DNA of 64,000 nt, taken from the NCBI GenBank assembly GCA_903813345.2, contig CAIIXF020000012.1, positions 10,560,432-10,624,431 on the forward strand. Reading direction: 5' to 3'. Shown here one piece after another: positions 38,701 through 53,700 of this stretch (position 1 is the first letter of the stretch; every line of letters begins with the position of its first letter). The position numbers were made by a program, and so were the translations under genes. This DNA comes from Owenia fusiformis (Eukaryota; Annelida; Polychaeta; Sabellida; Oweniidae). The notes beneath the pieces were generated by a model, which searched no databases, had not been told where the DNA came from, and saw only the letters and a program-made list of their open reading frames with translations.

Positions 38701-41700
38701 CGATGGTTAATGCCAAACAGTGCCTAATAATCGTCAAAACCCGTAATTTTGAAGTCAAAAAAAGAAAAAAAGCTGATTCAGCATTATTTTTTAGTTTCTC
38801 CCGATCAGATCCTTATGGGCCATCGTCCAATAAACATTTTACGTCACATATCTCTCATTCTGAGAGGTTTTGAGCCAAATAATAGCAGTTTTAGTAATTT
38901 CTTATGTTGCTAATAGGGACAATTCCACAGATAAATGCTGTAATGTAATCCAATGTGAAAATATTGAAATCTTTTGATTGATTATGAAAAAACGAGGATT
39001 TTCGGTTCATAACCCCATATACCACGGGATAGCTCCATATGTCCCCTTTCAAATCAAAACAAAAATTGCATAGAACACCCATTGAGAAAAAAAAGATATG
39101 ACTGCTTTTTCTGCCATCTATCCGAATTTTAAACAATTTTCAATAGATTTCAAACTCAAGACCACCGTCACAAAAAGTCAAATATTTGAAGTGAACCGAA
39201 TCATTTCGCCATACTTTTTGTAAAATTATATACACACGAGATAAACAAAATAAAATATAAAATCTGTACATTTTCACTGGTGATTGCACTGATAAATATT
39301 GATTTCAATCAACCATCATCCCGATTTTAAATTTAGATTTTTTGTCTTCTACCTTTTCACTAGCGCCATCTGTGGAGTTATGCCTAATAGTGCCATGGTT
39401 CGATGATTTTTGGTGAAAAATGATATTTTTATGAAAGAATGAAGAGTTTCAAGATTGTTTGTGCAGTTTAAGAATGATATATAGACAATTGGGCATTTTA
39501 TGGGTACTTAACTAACCTTGGGGTGGTTCGAATTTAGGCCAAAATTTTTTCTTGAGAATTCAACATTTCTACATTTAAATGGTTACATTAACTCGGATCT
39601 ATAAAATTGAGCTTCCAAAGAGTCGAGCAAACTTATTTATATTGATCAAAGTGTTTTATTGGCAAAAATCACTGGACCATGACACATTAATTTGGCCAAT
39701 TTTTGGGCAAAATTAGCCAAAAGCTGACTAAATTAGTCAGTTTTCACTGGTTTTCTACTGTTTAACTTCTTCTTAAATCAAAATTATAGATTAATTTTGG
39801 CTAATTAGATACCATTCATGAAATTATTCCCAATTGTAGCCTTAAAAGATCAAATTCAGCCATTTATTTTGTTCAAATATGTTGACATCCCTCGGAAAAA
39901 TTAGGCTGAGAAATTCTGACATCTAAAAATGTTACAATACATCCTTTACCAAGCAAAATATGGCAAAAAATATTCAATACTTTATATGACAGTTCGCAGG
40001 CCTACAAACAATGACATTTCAGGCAACTTTCCGATGGTTAATGCCAAACAGTGCCTAATAATCGTCAAAACCCGTAATTTTGAAGTCAAAAAAAGAAAAA
40101 AAGCTGATTCAGCATTATTTTTTAGTTTCTCCCGATCAGATCCTTATGGGCCATCGTCCAATAAACATTTTACGTCACATATCTCTCATTCTGAGAGGTT
40201 TTGAGCCAAATAATAGCAGTTTTAGTAATTTCTTATGTTGCTAATAGGGACAATTCCACAGATAAATGCTGTAATGTAATCCAATGTGAAAATATTGAAA
40301 TCTTTTGATTGATTATGAAAAAACGAGGATTTTCGGTTCATAACCCCATATACCACGGGATAGCTCCATATGTCCCCTTTCAAATCAAAACAAAAATTGC
40401 ATAGAACACCCATTGAGAAAAAAAAGATATGACTGCTTTTTCTGCCATCTATCCGAATTTTAAACAATTTTCAATAGATTTCAAACTCAAGACCACCGTC
40501 ACAAAAAGTCAAATATTTGAAGTGAACCGAATCATTTCGCCATACTTTTTGTAAAATTATATACACACGAGATAAACAAAATAAAATATAAAATCTGTAC
40601 ATTTTCACTGGTGATTGCACTGATAAATATTGATTTCAATCAACCATCATCCCGATTTTAAATTTAGATTTTTTGTCTTCTACCTTTTCACTAGCGCCAT
40701 CTGTGGAGTTATGCCTAATAGTGCCATGGTTCGATGATTTTTGGTGAAAAGTGATATTTTTATGAAAGAATGAAGAGTTTCAAGATTGTTTGTGCAGTTT
40801 AAGAATGATATATAGACAATTGGGCATTTTATGGGTACTTAACTAACCTTGGGGTGGTTCGAATTTAGGCCAAAAATTTTTCTTGAGAATTCAACATTTC
40901 TACATTTAAATGGTTACATTAACTCGGATCTATAAAATTGAGCTTCCAAAGAGTCGAGCAAACTTATTTATATTGATCAAAGTGTTTTATTGGCAAAAAT
41001 CACTGGACCATGACACATTAATTTGGCCAATTTTTGGGCAAAATTAGCCAAAAGCTGACTAAATTAGTCAGTTTTCACTGGTTTTCTACTGTTTAACTTC
41101 TTCTTAAATCAAAATTATAGATTAATTTTGGCTAATTAGATACCATTCATGAAATTATTCCCAATTGTAGCCTTAAAAGATCAAATTCAGCCATTTATTT
41201 TGTTCAAATATGTTGACATCCCTCGGAAAAATTAGGCTGAGAAATTCTGACATCTAAAAATGTTACAATACATCCTTTACCAAGCAAAATATGGCAAAAA
41301 ATATTCAATACTTTATATGACAGTTCGCAGGCCTACAAACAATGACATTTCAGGCAACTTTCCGATGGTTAATGCCAAACAGTGCCTAATAATCGTCAAA
41401 ACCCGTAATTTTGAAGTCAAAAAAAGAAAAAAAGCTGATTCAGCATTATTTTTTAGTTTCTCCCGATCAGATCCTTATGGGCCATCGTCCAATAAACATT
41501 TTACGTCACATATCTCTCATTCTGAGAGGTTTTGAGCCAAATAATAGCAGTTTTAGTAATTTCTTATGTTGCTAATAGTGCCATGGTTCGATGATTTTTG
41601 GTGAAAAATGATATTTTTATGAAAGAATGAAGAGTTTCAAGATTGTTTGTGCAGTTTAAGAATGATATATAGACAATTGGGCATTTTATGGGTACTTAAC

Positions 41701-44700
41701 TAACCTTGGGGTGGTTCGAATTTAGGCCAAAAATTTTTCTTGAGAATTCAACATTTCTACATTTAAATGGTTACATTAACTCGGATCTATAAAATTGAGC
41801 TTCCAAAGAGTCGAGCAAACTTATTTATATTGATCAAAGTGTTTTATTGGCAAAAATCACTGGACCATGACACATTAATTTGGCCAATTTTTGGGCAAAA
41901 TTAGCCAAAAGCTGACTAAATTAGTCAGTTTTCACTGGTTTTCTACTGTTTAACTTCTTCTTAAATCAAAATTATAGATTAATTTTGGCTAATTAGATAC
42001 CATTCATGAAATTATTCCCAATTGTAGCCTTAAAAGATCAAATTCAGCCATTTATTTTGTTCAAATATGTTGACATCCCTCGGAAAAATTAGGCTGAGAA
42101 ATTCTGACATCTAAAAATGTTACAATACATCCTTTACCAAGCAAAATATGGCAAAAAATATTCAATACTTTATATGACAGTTCGCAGGCCTACAAACAAT
42201 GACATTTCAGGCAACTTTCCGATGGTTAATGCCAAACAGTGCCTAATAATCGTCAAAACCCGTAATTTTGAAGTCAAAAAAAGAAAAAAAGCTGATTCAG
42301 CATTATTTTTTAGTTTCTCCCGATCAGATCCTTATGGGCCATCGTCCAATAAACATTTTACGTCACATATCTCTCATTCTGAGAGGTTTTGAGCCAAATA
42401 ATAGCAGTTTTAGTAATTTCTTATGTTGCTAATAGGGACAATTCCACAGATAAATGCTGTAATGTAATCCAATGTGAAAATATTGAAATCTTTTGATTGA
42501 TTATGAAAAAACGAGGATTTTCGGTTCATAACCCCATATACCACGGGATAGCTCCATATGTCCCCTTTCAAATCAAAACAAAAATTGCATAGAACACCCA
42601 TTGAGAAAAAAAAGATATGACTGCTTTTTCTGCCATCTATCCGAATTTTAAACAATTTTCAATAGATTTCAAACTCAAGACCACCGTCACAAAAAGTCAA
42701 ATATTTGAAGTGAACCGAATCATTTCGCCATACTTTTTGTAAAATTATATACACACGAGATAAACAAAATAAAATATAAAATCTGTACATTTTCACTGGT
42801 GATTGCACTGATAAATATTGATTTCAATCAACCATCATCCCGATTTTAAATTTAGATTTTTTGTCTTCTACCTTTTCACTAGCGCCATCTGTGGAGTTAT
42901 GCCTAATAGTGCCATGGTTCGATGATTTTTGGTGAAAAATGATATTTTTATGAAAGAATGAAGAGTTTCAAGATTGTTTGTGCAGTTTAAGAATGATATA
43001 TAGACAATTGGGCATTTTATGGGTACTTAACTAACCTTGGGGTGGTTCGAATTTAGGCCAAAAATTTTTCTTGAGAATTCAACATTTCTACATTTAAATG
43101 GTTACATTAACTCGGATCTATAAAATTGAGCTTCCAAAGAGTCGAGCAAACTTATTTATATTGATCAAAGTGTTTTATTGGCAAAAATCACTGGACCATG
43201 ACACATTAATTTGGCCAATTTTTGGGCAAAATTAGCCAAAAGCTGACTAAATTAGTCAGTTTTCACTGGTTTTCTACTGTTTAACTTCTTCTTAAATCAA
43301 AATTATAGATTAATTTTGGCTAATTAGGTACCATTCATGAAATTATTCCCAATTGTAGCCTTAAAAGATCAAATTCAGCCATTTATTTTGTTCAAATATG
43401 TTGACATCCCTCGGAAAAATTAGGCTGAGAAATTCTGACATCTAAAAATGTTACAATACATCCTTTACCAAGCAAAATATGGCAAAAAATATTCAATACT
43501 TTATATGACAGTTCGCAGGCCTACAAACAATGACATTTCAGGCAACTTTCCGATGGTTAATGCCAAACAGTGCCTAATAATCGTCAAAACCCGTAATTTT
43601 GAAGTCAAAAAAAGAAAAAAAGCTGATTCAGCATTATTTTTTAGTTTCTCCCGATCAGATCCTTATGGGCCATCGTCCAATAAACATTTTACGTCACATA
43701 TCTCTCATTCTGAGAGGTTTTGAGCCAAATAATAGCAGTTTTAGTAATTTCTTATGTTGCTAATAGGGACAATTCCACAGATAAATGCTGTAATGTAATC
43801 CAATGTGAAAATATTGAAATCTTTTGATTGATTATGAAAAAACGAGGATTTTCGGTTCATAACCCCATATACCACGGGATAGCTCCATATGTCCCCTTTC
43901 AAATCAAAACAAAAATTGCATAGAACACCCATTGAGAAAAAAAAGATATGACTGCTTTTTCTGCCATCTATCCGAATTTTAAACAATTTTCAATAGATTT
44001 CAAACTCAAGACCACCGTCACAAAAAGTCAAATATTTGAAGTGAACCGAATCATTTCGCCATACTTTTTGTAAAATTATATACACACGAGATAAACAAAA
44101 TAAAATATAAAATCTGTACATTTTCACTGGTGATTGCACTGATAAATATTGATTTCAATCAACCATCATCCCGATTTTAAATTTAGATTTTTTGTCTTCT
44201 ACCTTTTCACTAGCGCCATCTGTGGAGTTATGCCTAATAGTGCCATGGTTCGATGATTTTTGGTGAAAAGTGATATTTTTATGAAAGAATGAAGAGTTTC
44301 AAGATTGTTTGTGCAGTTTAAGAATGATATATAGACAATTGGGCATTTTATGGGTACTTAACTAACCTTGGGGTGGTTCGAATTTAGGCCAAAAATTTTT
44401 CTTGAGAATTCAACATTTCTACATTTAAATGGTTACATTAACTCGGATCTATAAAATTGAGCTTCCAAAGAGTCGAGCAAACTTATTTATATTGATCAAA
44501 GTGTTTTATTGGCAAAAATCACTGGACCATGACACATTAATTTGGCCAATTTTTGGGCAAAATTAGCCAAAAGCTGACTAAATTAGTCAGTTTTCACTGG
44601 TTTTCTACTGTTTAACTTCTTCTTAAATCAAAATTATAGATTAATTTTGGCTAATTAGATACCATTCATGAAATTATTCCCAATTGTAGCCTTAAAAGAT

Positions 44701-47700
44701 CAAATTCAGCCATTTATTTTGTTCAAATATGTTGACATCCCTCGGAAAAATTAGGCTGAGAAATTCTGACATCTAAAAATGTTACAATACATCCTTTACC
44801 AAGCAAAATATGGCAAAAAATATTCAATACTTTATATGACAGTTCGCAGGCCTACAAACAATGACATTTCAGGCAACTTTCCGATGGTTAATGCCAAACA
44901 GTGCCTAATAATCGTCAAAACCCGTAATTTTGAAGTCAAAAAAAGAAAAAAAGCTGATTCAGCATTATTTTTTAGTTTCTCCCGATCAGATCCTTATGGG
45001 CCATCGTCCAATAAACATTTTACGTCACATATCTCTCATTCTGAGAGGTTTTGAGCCAAATAATAGCAGTTTTAGTAATTTCTTATGTTGCTAATAGTGC
45101 CATGGTTCGATGATTTTTGGTGAAAAATGATATTTTTATGAAAGAATGAAGAGTTTCAAGATTGTTTGTGCAGTTTAAGAATGATATATAGACAATTGGG
45201 CATTTTATGGGTACTTAACTAACCTTGGGGTGGTTCGAATTTAGGCCAAAAATTTTTCTTGAGAATTCAACATTTCTACATTTAAATGGTTACATTAACT
45301 CGGATCTATAAAATTGAGCTTCCAAAGAGTCGAGCAAACTTATTTATATTGATCAAAGTGTTTTATTGGCAAAAATCACTGGACCATGACACATTAATTT
45401 GGCCAATTTTTGGGCAAAATTAGCCAAAAGCTGACTAAATTAGTCAGTTTTCACTGGTTTTCTACTGTTTAACTTCTTCTTAAATCAAAATTATAGATTA
45501 ATTTTGGCTAATTAGATACCATTCATGAAATTATTCCCAATTGTAGCCTTAAAAGATCAAATTCAGCCATTTATTTTGTTCAAATATGTTGACATCCCTC
45601 GGAAAAATTAGGCTGAGAAATTCTGACATCTAAAAATGTTACAATACATCCTTTACCAAGCAAAATATGGCAAAAAATATTCAATACTTTATATGACAGT
45701 TCGCAGGCCTACAAACAATGACATTTCAGGCAACTTTCCGATGGTTAATGCCAAACAGTGCCTAATAATCGTCAAAACCCGTAATTTTGAAGTCAAAAAA
45801 AGAAAAAAAGCTGATTCAGCATTATTTTTTAGTTTCTCCCGATCAGATCCTTATGGGCCATCGTCCAATAAACATTTTACGTCACATATCTCTCATTCTG
45901 AGAGGTTTTGAGCCAAATAATAGCAGTTTTAGTAATTTCTTATGTTGCTAATAGGGACAATTCCACAGATAAATGCTGTAATGTAATCCAATGTGAAAAT
46001 ATTGAAATCTTTTGATTGATTATGAAAAAACGAGGATTTTCGGTTCATAACCCCATATACCACGGGATAGCTCCATATGTCCCCTTTCAAATCAAAACAA
46101 AAATTGCATAGAACACCCATTGAGAAAAAAAAGATATGACTGCTTTTTCTGCCATCTATCCGAATTTTAAACAATTTTCAATAGATTTCAAACTCAAGAC
46201 CACCGTCACAAAAAGTCAAATATTTGAAGTGAACCGAATCATTTCGCCATACTTTTTGTAAAATTATATACACACGAGATAAACAAAATAAAATATAAAA
46301 TCTGTACATTTTCACTGGTGATTGCACTGATAAATATTGATTTCAATCAACCATCATCCCGATTTTAAATTTAGATTTTTTGTCTTCTACCTTTTCACTA
46401 GCGCCATCTGTGGAGTTATGCCTAATAGTGCCATGGTTCGATGATTTTTGGTGAAAAATGATATTTTTATGAAAGAATGAAGAGTTTCAAGATTGTTTGT
46501 GCAGTTTAAGAATGATATATAGACAATTGGGCATTTTATGGGTACTTAACTAACCTTGGGGTGGTTCGAATTTAGGCCAAAAATTTTTCTTGAGAATTCA
46601 ACATTTCTACATTTAAATGGTTACATTAACTCGGATCTATAAAATTGAGCTTCCAAAGAGTCGAGCAAACTTATTTATATTGATCAAAGTGTTTTATTGG
46701 CAAAAATCACTGGACCATGACACATTAATTTGGCCAATTTTTGGGCAAAATTAGCCAAAAGCTGACTAAATTAGTCAGTTTTCACTGGTTTTCTACTGTT
46801 TAACTTCTTCTTAAATCAAAATTATAGATTAATTTTGGCTAATTAGATACCATTCATGAAATTATTCCCAATTGTAGCCTTAAAAGATCAAATTCAGCCA
46901 TTTATTTTGTTCAAATATGTTGACATCCCTCGGAAAAATTAGGCTGAGAAATTCTGACATCTAAAAATGTTACAATACATCCTTTACCAAGCAAAATATG
47001 GCAAAAAATATTCAATACTTTATATGACAGTTCGCAGGCCTACAAACAATGACATTTCAGGCAACTTTCCGATGGTTAATGCCAAACAGTGCCTAATAAT
47101 CGTCAAAACCCGTAATTTTGAAGTCAAAAAAAGAAAAAAAGCTGATTCAGCATTATTTTTTAGTTTCTCCCGATCAGATCCTTATGGGCCATCGTCCAAT
47201 AAACATTTTACGTCACATATCTCTCATTCTGAGAGGTTTTGAGCCAAATAATAGCAGTTTTAGTAATTTCTTATGTTGCTAATAGGGACAATTCCACAGA
47301 TAAATGCTGTAATGTAATCCAATGTGAAAATATTGAAATCTTTTGATTGATTATGAAAAAACGAGGATTTTCGGTTCATAACCCCATATACCACGGGATA
47401 GCTCCATATGTCCCCTTTCAAATCAAAACAAAAATTGCATAGAACACCCATTGAGAAAAAAAAGATATGACTGCTTTTTCTGCCATCTATCCGAATTTTA
47501 AACAATTTTCAATAGATTTCAAACTCAAGACCACCGTCACAAAAAGTCAAATATTTGAAGTGAACCGAATCATTTCGCCATACTTTTTGTAAAATTATAT
47601 ACACACGAGATAAACAAAATAAAATATAAAATCTGTACATTTTCACTGGTGATTGCACTGATAAATATTGATTTCAATCAACCATCATCCCGATTTTAAA

Positions 47701-50700
47701 TTTAGATTTTTTGTCTTCTACCTTTTCACTAGCGCCATCTGTGGAGTTATGCCTAATAGTGCCATGGTTCGATGATTTTTGGTGAAAAATGATATTTTTA
47801 TGAAAGAATGAAGAGTTTCAAGATTGTTTGTGCAGTTTAAGAATGATATATAGACAATTGGGCATTTTATGGGTACTTAACTAACCTTGGGGTGGTTCGA
47901 ATTTAGGCCAAAAATTTTTCTTGAGAATTCAACATTTCTACATTTAAATGGTTACATTAACTCGGATCTATAAAATTGAGCTTCCAAAGAGTCGAGCAAA
48001 CTTATTTATATTGATCAAAGTGTTTTATTGGCAAAAATCACTGGACCATGACACATTAATTTGGCCAATTTTTGGGCAAAATTAGCCAAAAGCTGACTAA
48101 ATTAGTCAGTTTTCACTGGTTTTCTACTGTTTAACTTCTTCTTAAATCAAAATTATAGATTAATTTTGGCTAATTAGATACCATTCATGAAATTATTCCC
48201 AATTGTAGCCTTAAAAGATCAAATTCAGCCATTTATTTTGTTCAAATATGTTGACATCCCTCGGAAAAATTAGGCTGAGAAATTCTGACATCTAAAAATG
48301 TTACAATACATCCTTTACCAAGCAAAATATGGCAAAAAATATTCAATACTTTATATGACAGTTCGCAGGCCTACAAACAATGACATTTCAGGCAACTTTC
48401 CGATGGTTAATGCCAAACAGTGCCTAATAATCGTCAAAACCCGTAATTTTGAAGTCAAAAAAAGAAAAAAAGCTGATTCAGCATTATTTTTTAGTTTCTC
48501 CCGATCAGATCCTTATGGGCCATCGTCCAATAAACATTTTACGTCACATATCTCTCATTCTGAGAGGTTTTGAGCCAAATAATAGCAGTTTTAGTAATTT
48601 CTTATGTTGCTAATAGGGACAATTCCACAGATAAATGCTGTAATGTAATCCAATGTGAAAATATTGAAATCTTTTGATTGATTATGAAAAAACGAGGATT
48701 TTCGGTTCATAACCCCATATACCACGGGATAGCTCCATATGTCCCCTTTCAAATCAAAACAAAAATTGCATAGAACACCCATTGAGAAAAAAAAGATATG
48801 ACTGCTTTTTCTGCCATCTATCCGAATTTTAAACAATTTTCAATAGATTTCAAACTCAAGACCACCGTCACAAAAAGTCAAATATTTGAAGTGAACCGAA
48901 TCATTTCGCCATACTTTTTGTAAAATTATATACACACGAGATAAACAAAATAAAATATAAAATCTGTACATTTTCACTGGTGATTGCACTGATAAATATT
49001 GATTTCAATCAACCATCATCCCGATTTTAAATTTAGATTTTTTGTCTTCTACCTTTTCACTAGCGCCATCTGTGGAGTTATGCCTAATAGTGCCATGGTT
49101 CGATGATTTTTGGTGAAAAATGATATTTTTATGAAAGAATGAAGAGTTTCAAGATTGTTTGTGCAGTTTAAGAATGATATATAGACAATTGGGCATTTTA
49201 TGGGTACTTAACTAACCTTGGGGTGGTTCGAATTTAGGCCAAAAATTTTTCTTGAGAATTCAACATTTCTACATTTAAATGGTTACATTAACTCGGATCT
49301 ATAAAATTGAGCTTCCAAAGAGTCGAGCAAACTTATTTATATTGATCAAAGTGTTTTATTGGCAAAAATCACTGGACCATGACACATTAATTTGGCCAAT
49401 TTTTGGGCAAAATTAGCCAAAAGCTGACTAAATTAGTCAGTTTTCACTGGTTTTCTACTGTTTAACTTCTTCTTAAATCAAAATTATAGATTAATTTTGG
49501 CTAATTAGATACCATTCATGAAATTATTCCCAATTGTAGCCTTAAAAGATCAAATTCAGCCATTTATTTTGTTCAAATATGTTGACATCCCTCGGAAAAA
49601 TTAGGCTGAGAAATTCTGACATCTAAAAATGTTACAATACATCCTTTACCAAGCAAAATATGGCAAAAAATATTCAATACTTTATATGACAGTTCGCAGG
49701 CCTACAAACAATGACATTTCAGGCAACTTTCCGATGGTTAATGCCAAACAGTGCCTAATAATCGTCAAAACCCGTAATTTTGAAGTCAAAAAAAGAAAAA
49801 AAGCTGATTCAGCATTATTTTTTAGTTTCTCCCGATCAGATCCTTATGGGCCATCGTCCAATAAACATTTTACGTCACATATCTCTCATTCTGAGAGGTT
49901 TTGAGCCAAATAATAGCAGTTTTAGTAATTTCTTATGTTGCTAATAGGGACAATTCCACAGATAAATGCTGTAATGTAATCCAATGTGAAAATATTGAAA
50001 TCTTTTGATTGATTATGAAAAAACGAGGATTTTCGGTTCATAACCCCATATACCACGGGATAGCTCCATATGTCCCCTTTCAAATCAAAACAAAAATTGC
50101 ATAGAACACCCATTGAGAAAAAAAAGATATGACTGCTTTTTCTGCCATCTATCCGAATTTTAAACAATTTTCAATAGATTTCAAACTCAAGACCACCGTC
50201 ACAAAAAGTCAAATATTTGAAGTGAACCGAATCATTTCGCCATACTTTTTGTAAAATTATATACACACGAGATAAACAAAATAAAATATAAAATCTGTAC
50301 ATTTTCACTGGTGATTGCACTGATAAATATTGATTTCAATCAACCATCATCCCGATTTTAAATTTAGATTTTTTGTCTTCTACCTTTTCACTAGCGCCAT
50401 CTGTGGAGTTATGCCTAATAGTGCCATGGTTCGATGATTTTTGGTGAAAAATGATATTTTTATGAAAGAATGAAGAGTTTCAAGATTGTTTGTGCAGTTT
50501 AAGAATGATATATAGACAATTGGGCATTTTATGGGTACTTAACTAACCTTGGGGTGGTTCGAATTTAGGCCAAAAATTTTTCTTGAGAATTCAACATTTC
50601 TACATTTAAATGGTTACATTAACTCGGATCTATAAAATTGAGCTTCCAAAGAGTCGAGCAAACTTATTTATATTGATCAAAGTGTTTTATTGGCAAAAAT

Positions 50701-53700
50701 CACTGGACCATGACACATTAATTTGGCCAATTTTTGGGCAAAATTAGCCAAAAGCTGACTAAATTAGTCAGTTTTCACTGGTTTTCTACTGTTTAACTTC
50801 TTCTTAAATCAAAATTATAGATTAATTTTGGCTAATTAGATACCATTCATGAAATTATTCCCAATTGTAGCCTTAAAAGATCAAATTCAGCCATTTATTT
50901 TGTTCAAATATGTTGACATCCCTCGGAAAAATTAGGCTGAGAAATTCTGACATCTAAAAATGTTACAATACATCCTTTACCAAGCAAAATATGGCAAAAA
51001 ATATTCAATACTTTATATGACAGTTCGCAGGCCTACAAACAATGACATTTCAGGCAACTTTCCGATGGTTAATGCCAAACAGTGCCTAATAATCGTCAAA
51101 ACCCGTAATTTTGAAGTCAAAAAAAGAAAAAAAGCTGATTCAGCATTATTTTTTAGTTTCTCCCGATCAGATCCTTATGGGCCATCGTCCAATAAACATT
51201 TTACGTCACATATCTCTCATTCTGAGAGGTTTTGAGCCAAATAATAGCAGTTTTAGTAATTTCTTATGTTGCTAATAGGGACAATTCCACAGATAAATGC
51301 TGTAATGTAATCCAATGTGAAAATATTGAAATCTTTTGATTGATTATGAAAAAACGAGGATTTTCGGTTCATAACCCCATATACCACGGGATAGCTCCAT
51401 ATGTCCCCTTTCAAATCAAAACAAAAATTGCATAGAACACCCATTGAGAAAAAAAAGATATGACTGCTTTTTCTGCCATCTATCCGAATTTTAAACAATT
51501 TTCAATAGATTTCAAACTCAAGACCACCGTCACAAAAAGTCAAATATTTGAAGTGAACCGAATCATTTCGCCATACTTTTTGTAAAATTATATACACACG
51601 AGATAAACAAAATAAAATATAAAATCTGTACATTTTCACTGGTGATTGCACTGATAAATATTGATTTCAATCAACCATCATCCCGATTTTAAATTTAGAT
51701 TTTTTGTCTTCTACCTTTTCACTAGCGCCATCTGTGGAGTTATGCCTAATAGTGCCATGGTTCGATGATTTTTGGTGAAAAATGATATTTTTATGAAAGA
51801 ATGAAGAGTTTCAAGATTGTTTGTGCAGTTTAAGAATGATATATAGACAATTGGGCATTTTATGGGTACTTAACTAACCTTGGGGTGGTTCGAATTTAGG
51901 CCAAAAATTTTTCTTGAGAATTCAACATTTCTACATTTAAATGGTTACATTAACTCGGATCTATAAAATTGAGCTTCCAAAGAGTCGAGCAAACTTATTT
52001 ATATTGATCAAAGTGTTTTATTGGCAAAAATCACTGGACCATGACACATTAATTTGGCCAATTTTTGGGCAAAATTAGCCAAAAGCTGACTAAATTAGTC
52101 AGTTTTCACTGGTTTTCTACTGTTTAACTTCTTCTTAAATCAAAATTATAGATTAATTTTGGCTAATTAGATACCATTCATGAAATTATTCCCAATTGTA
52201 GCCTTAAAAGATCAAATTCAGCCATTTATTTTGTTCAAATATGTTGACATCCCTCGGAAAAATTAGGCTGAGAAATTCTGACATCTAAAAATGTTACAAT
52301 ACATCCTTTACCAAGCAAAATATGGCAAAAAATATTCAATACTTTATATGACAGTTCGCAGGCCTACAAACAATGACATTTCAGGCAACTTTCCGATGGT
52401 TAATGCCAAACAGTGCCTAATAATCGTCAAAACCCGTAATTTTGAAGTCAAAAAAAGAAAAAAAGCTGATTCAGCATTATTTTTTAGTTTCTCCCGATCA
52501 GATCCTTATGGGCCATCGTCCAATAAACATTTTACGTCACATATCTCTCATTCTGAGAGGTTTTGAGCCAAATAATAGCAGTTTTAGTAATTTCTTATGT
52601 TGCTAATAGGGACAATTCCACAGATAAATGCTGTAATGTAATCCAATGTGAAAATATTGAAATCTTTTGATTGATTATGAAAAAACGAGGATTTTCGGTT
52701 CATAACCCCATATACCACGGGATAGCTCCATATGTCCCCTTTCAAATCAAAACAAAAATTGCATAGAACACCCATTGAGAAAAAAAAGATATGACTGCTT
52801 TTTCTGCCATCTATCCGAATTTTAAACAATTTTCAATAGATTTCAAACTCAAGACCACCGTCACAAAAAGTCAAATATTTGAAGTGAACCGAATCATTTC
52901 GCCATACTTTTTGTAAAATTATATACACACGAGATAAACAAAATAAAATATAAAATCTGTACATTTTCACTGGTGATTGCACTGATAAATATTGATTTCA
53001 ATCAACCATCATCCCGATTTTAAATTTAGATTTTTTGTCTTCTACCTTTTCACTAGCGCCATCTGTGGAGTTATGCCTAATAGTGCCATGGTTCGATGAT
53101 TTTTGGTGAAAAATGATATTTTTATGAAAGAATGAAGAGTTTCAAGATTGTTTGTGCAGTTTAAGAATGATATATAGACAATTGGGCATTTTATGGGTAC
53201 TTAACTAACCTTGGGGTGGTTCGAATTTAGGCCAAAAATTTTTCTTGAGAATTCAACATTTCTACATTTAAATGGTTACATTAACTCGGATCTATAAAAT
53301 TGAGCTTCCAAAGAGTCGAGCAAACTTATTTATATTGATCAAAGTGTTTTATTGGCAAAAATCACTGGACCATGACACATTAATTTGGCCAATTTTTGGG
53401 CAAAATTAGCCAAAAGCTGACTAAATTAGTCAGTTTTCACTGGTTTTCTACTGTTTAACTTCTTCTTAAATCAAAATTATAGATTAATTTTGGCTAATTA
53501 GATACCATTCATGAAATTATTCCCAATTGTAGCCTTAAAAGATCAAATTCAGCCATTTATTTTGTTCAAATATGTTGACATCCCTCGGAAAAATTAGGCT
53601 GAGAAATTCTGACATCTAAAAATGTTACAATACATCCTTTACCAAGCAAAATATGGCAAAAAATATTCAATACTTTATATGACAGTTCGCAGGCCTACAA

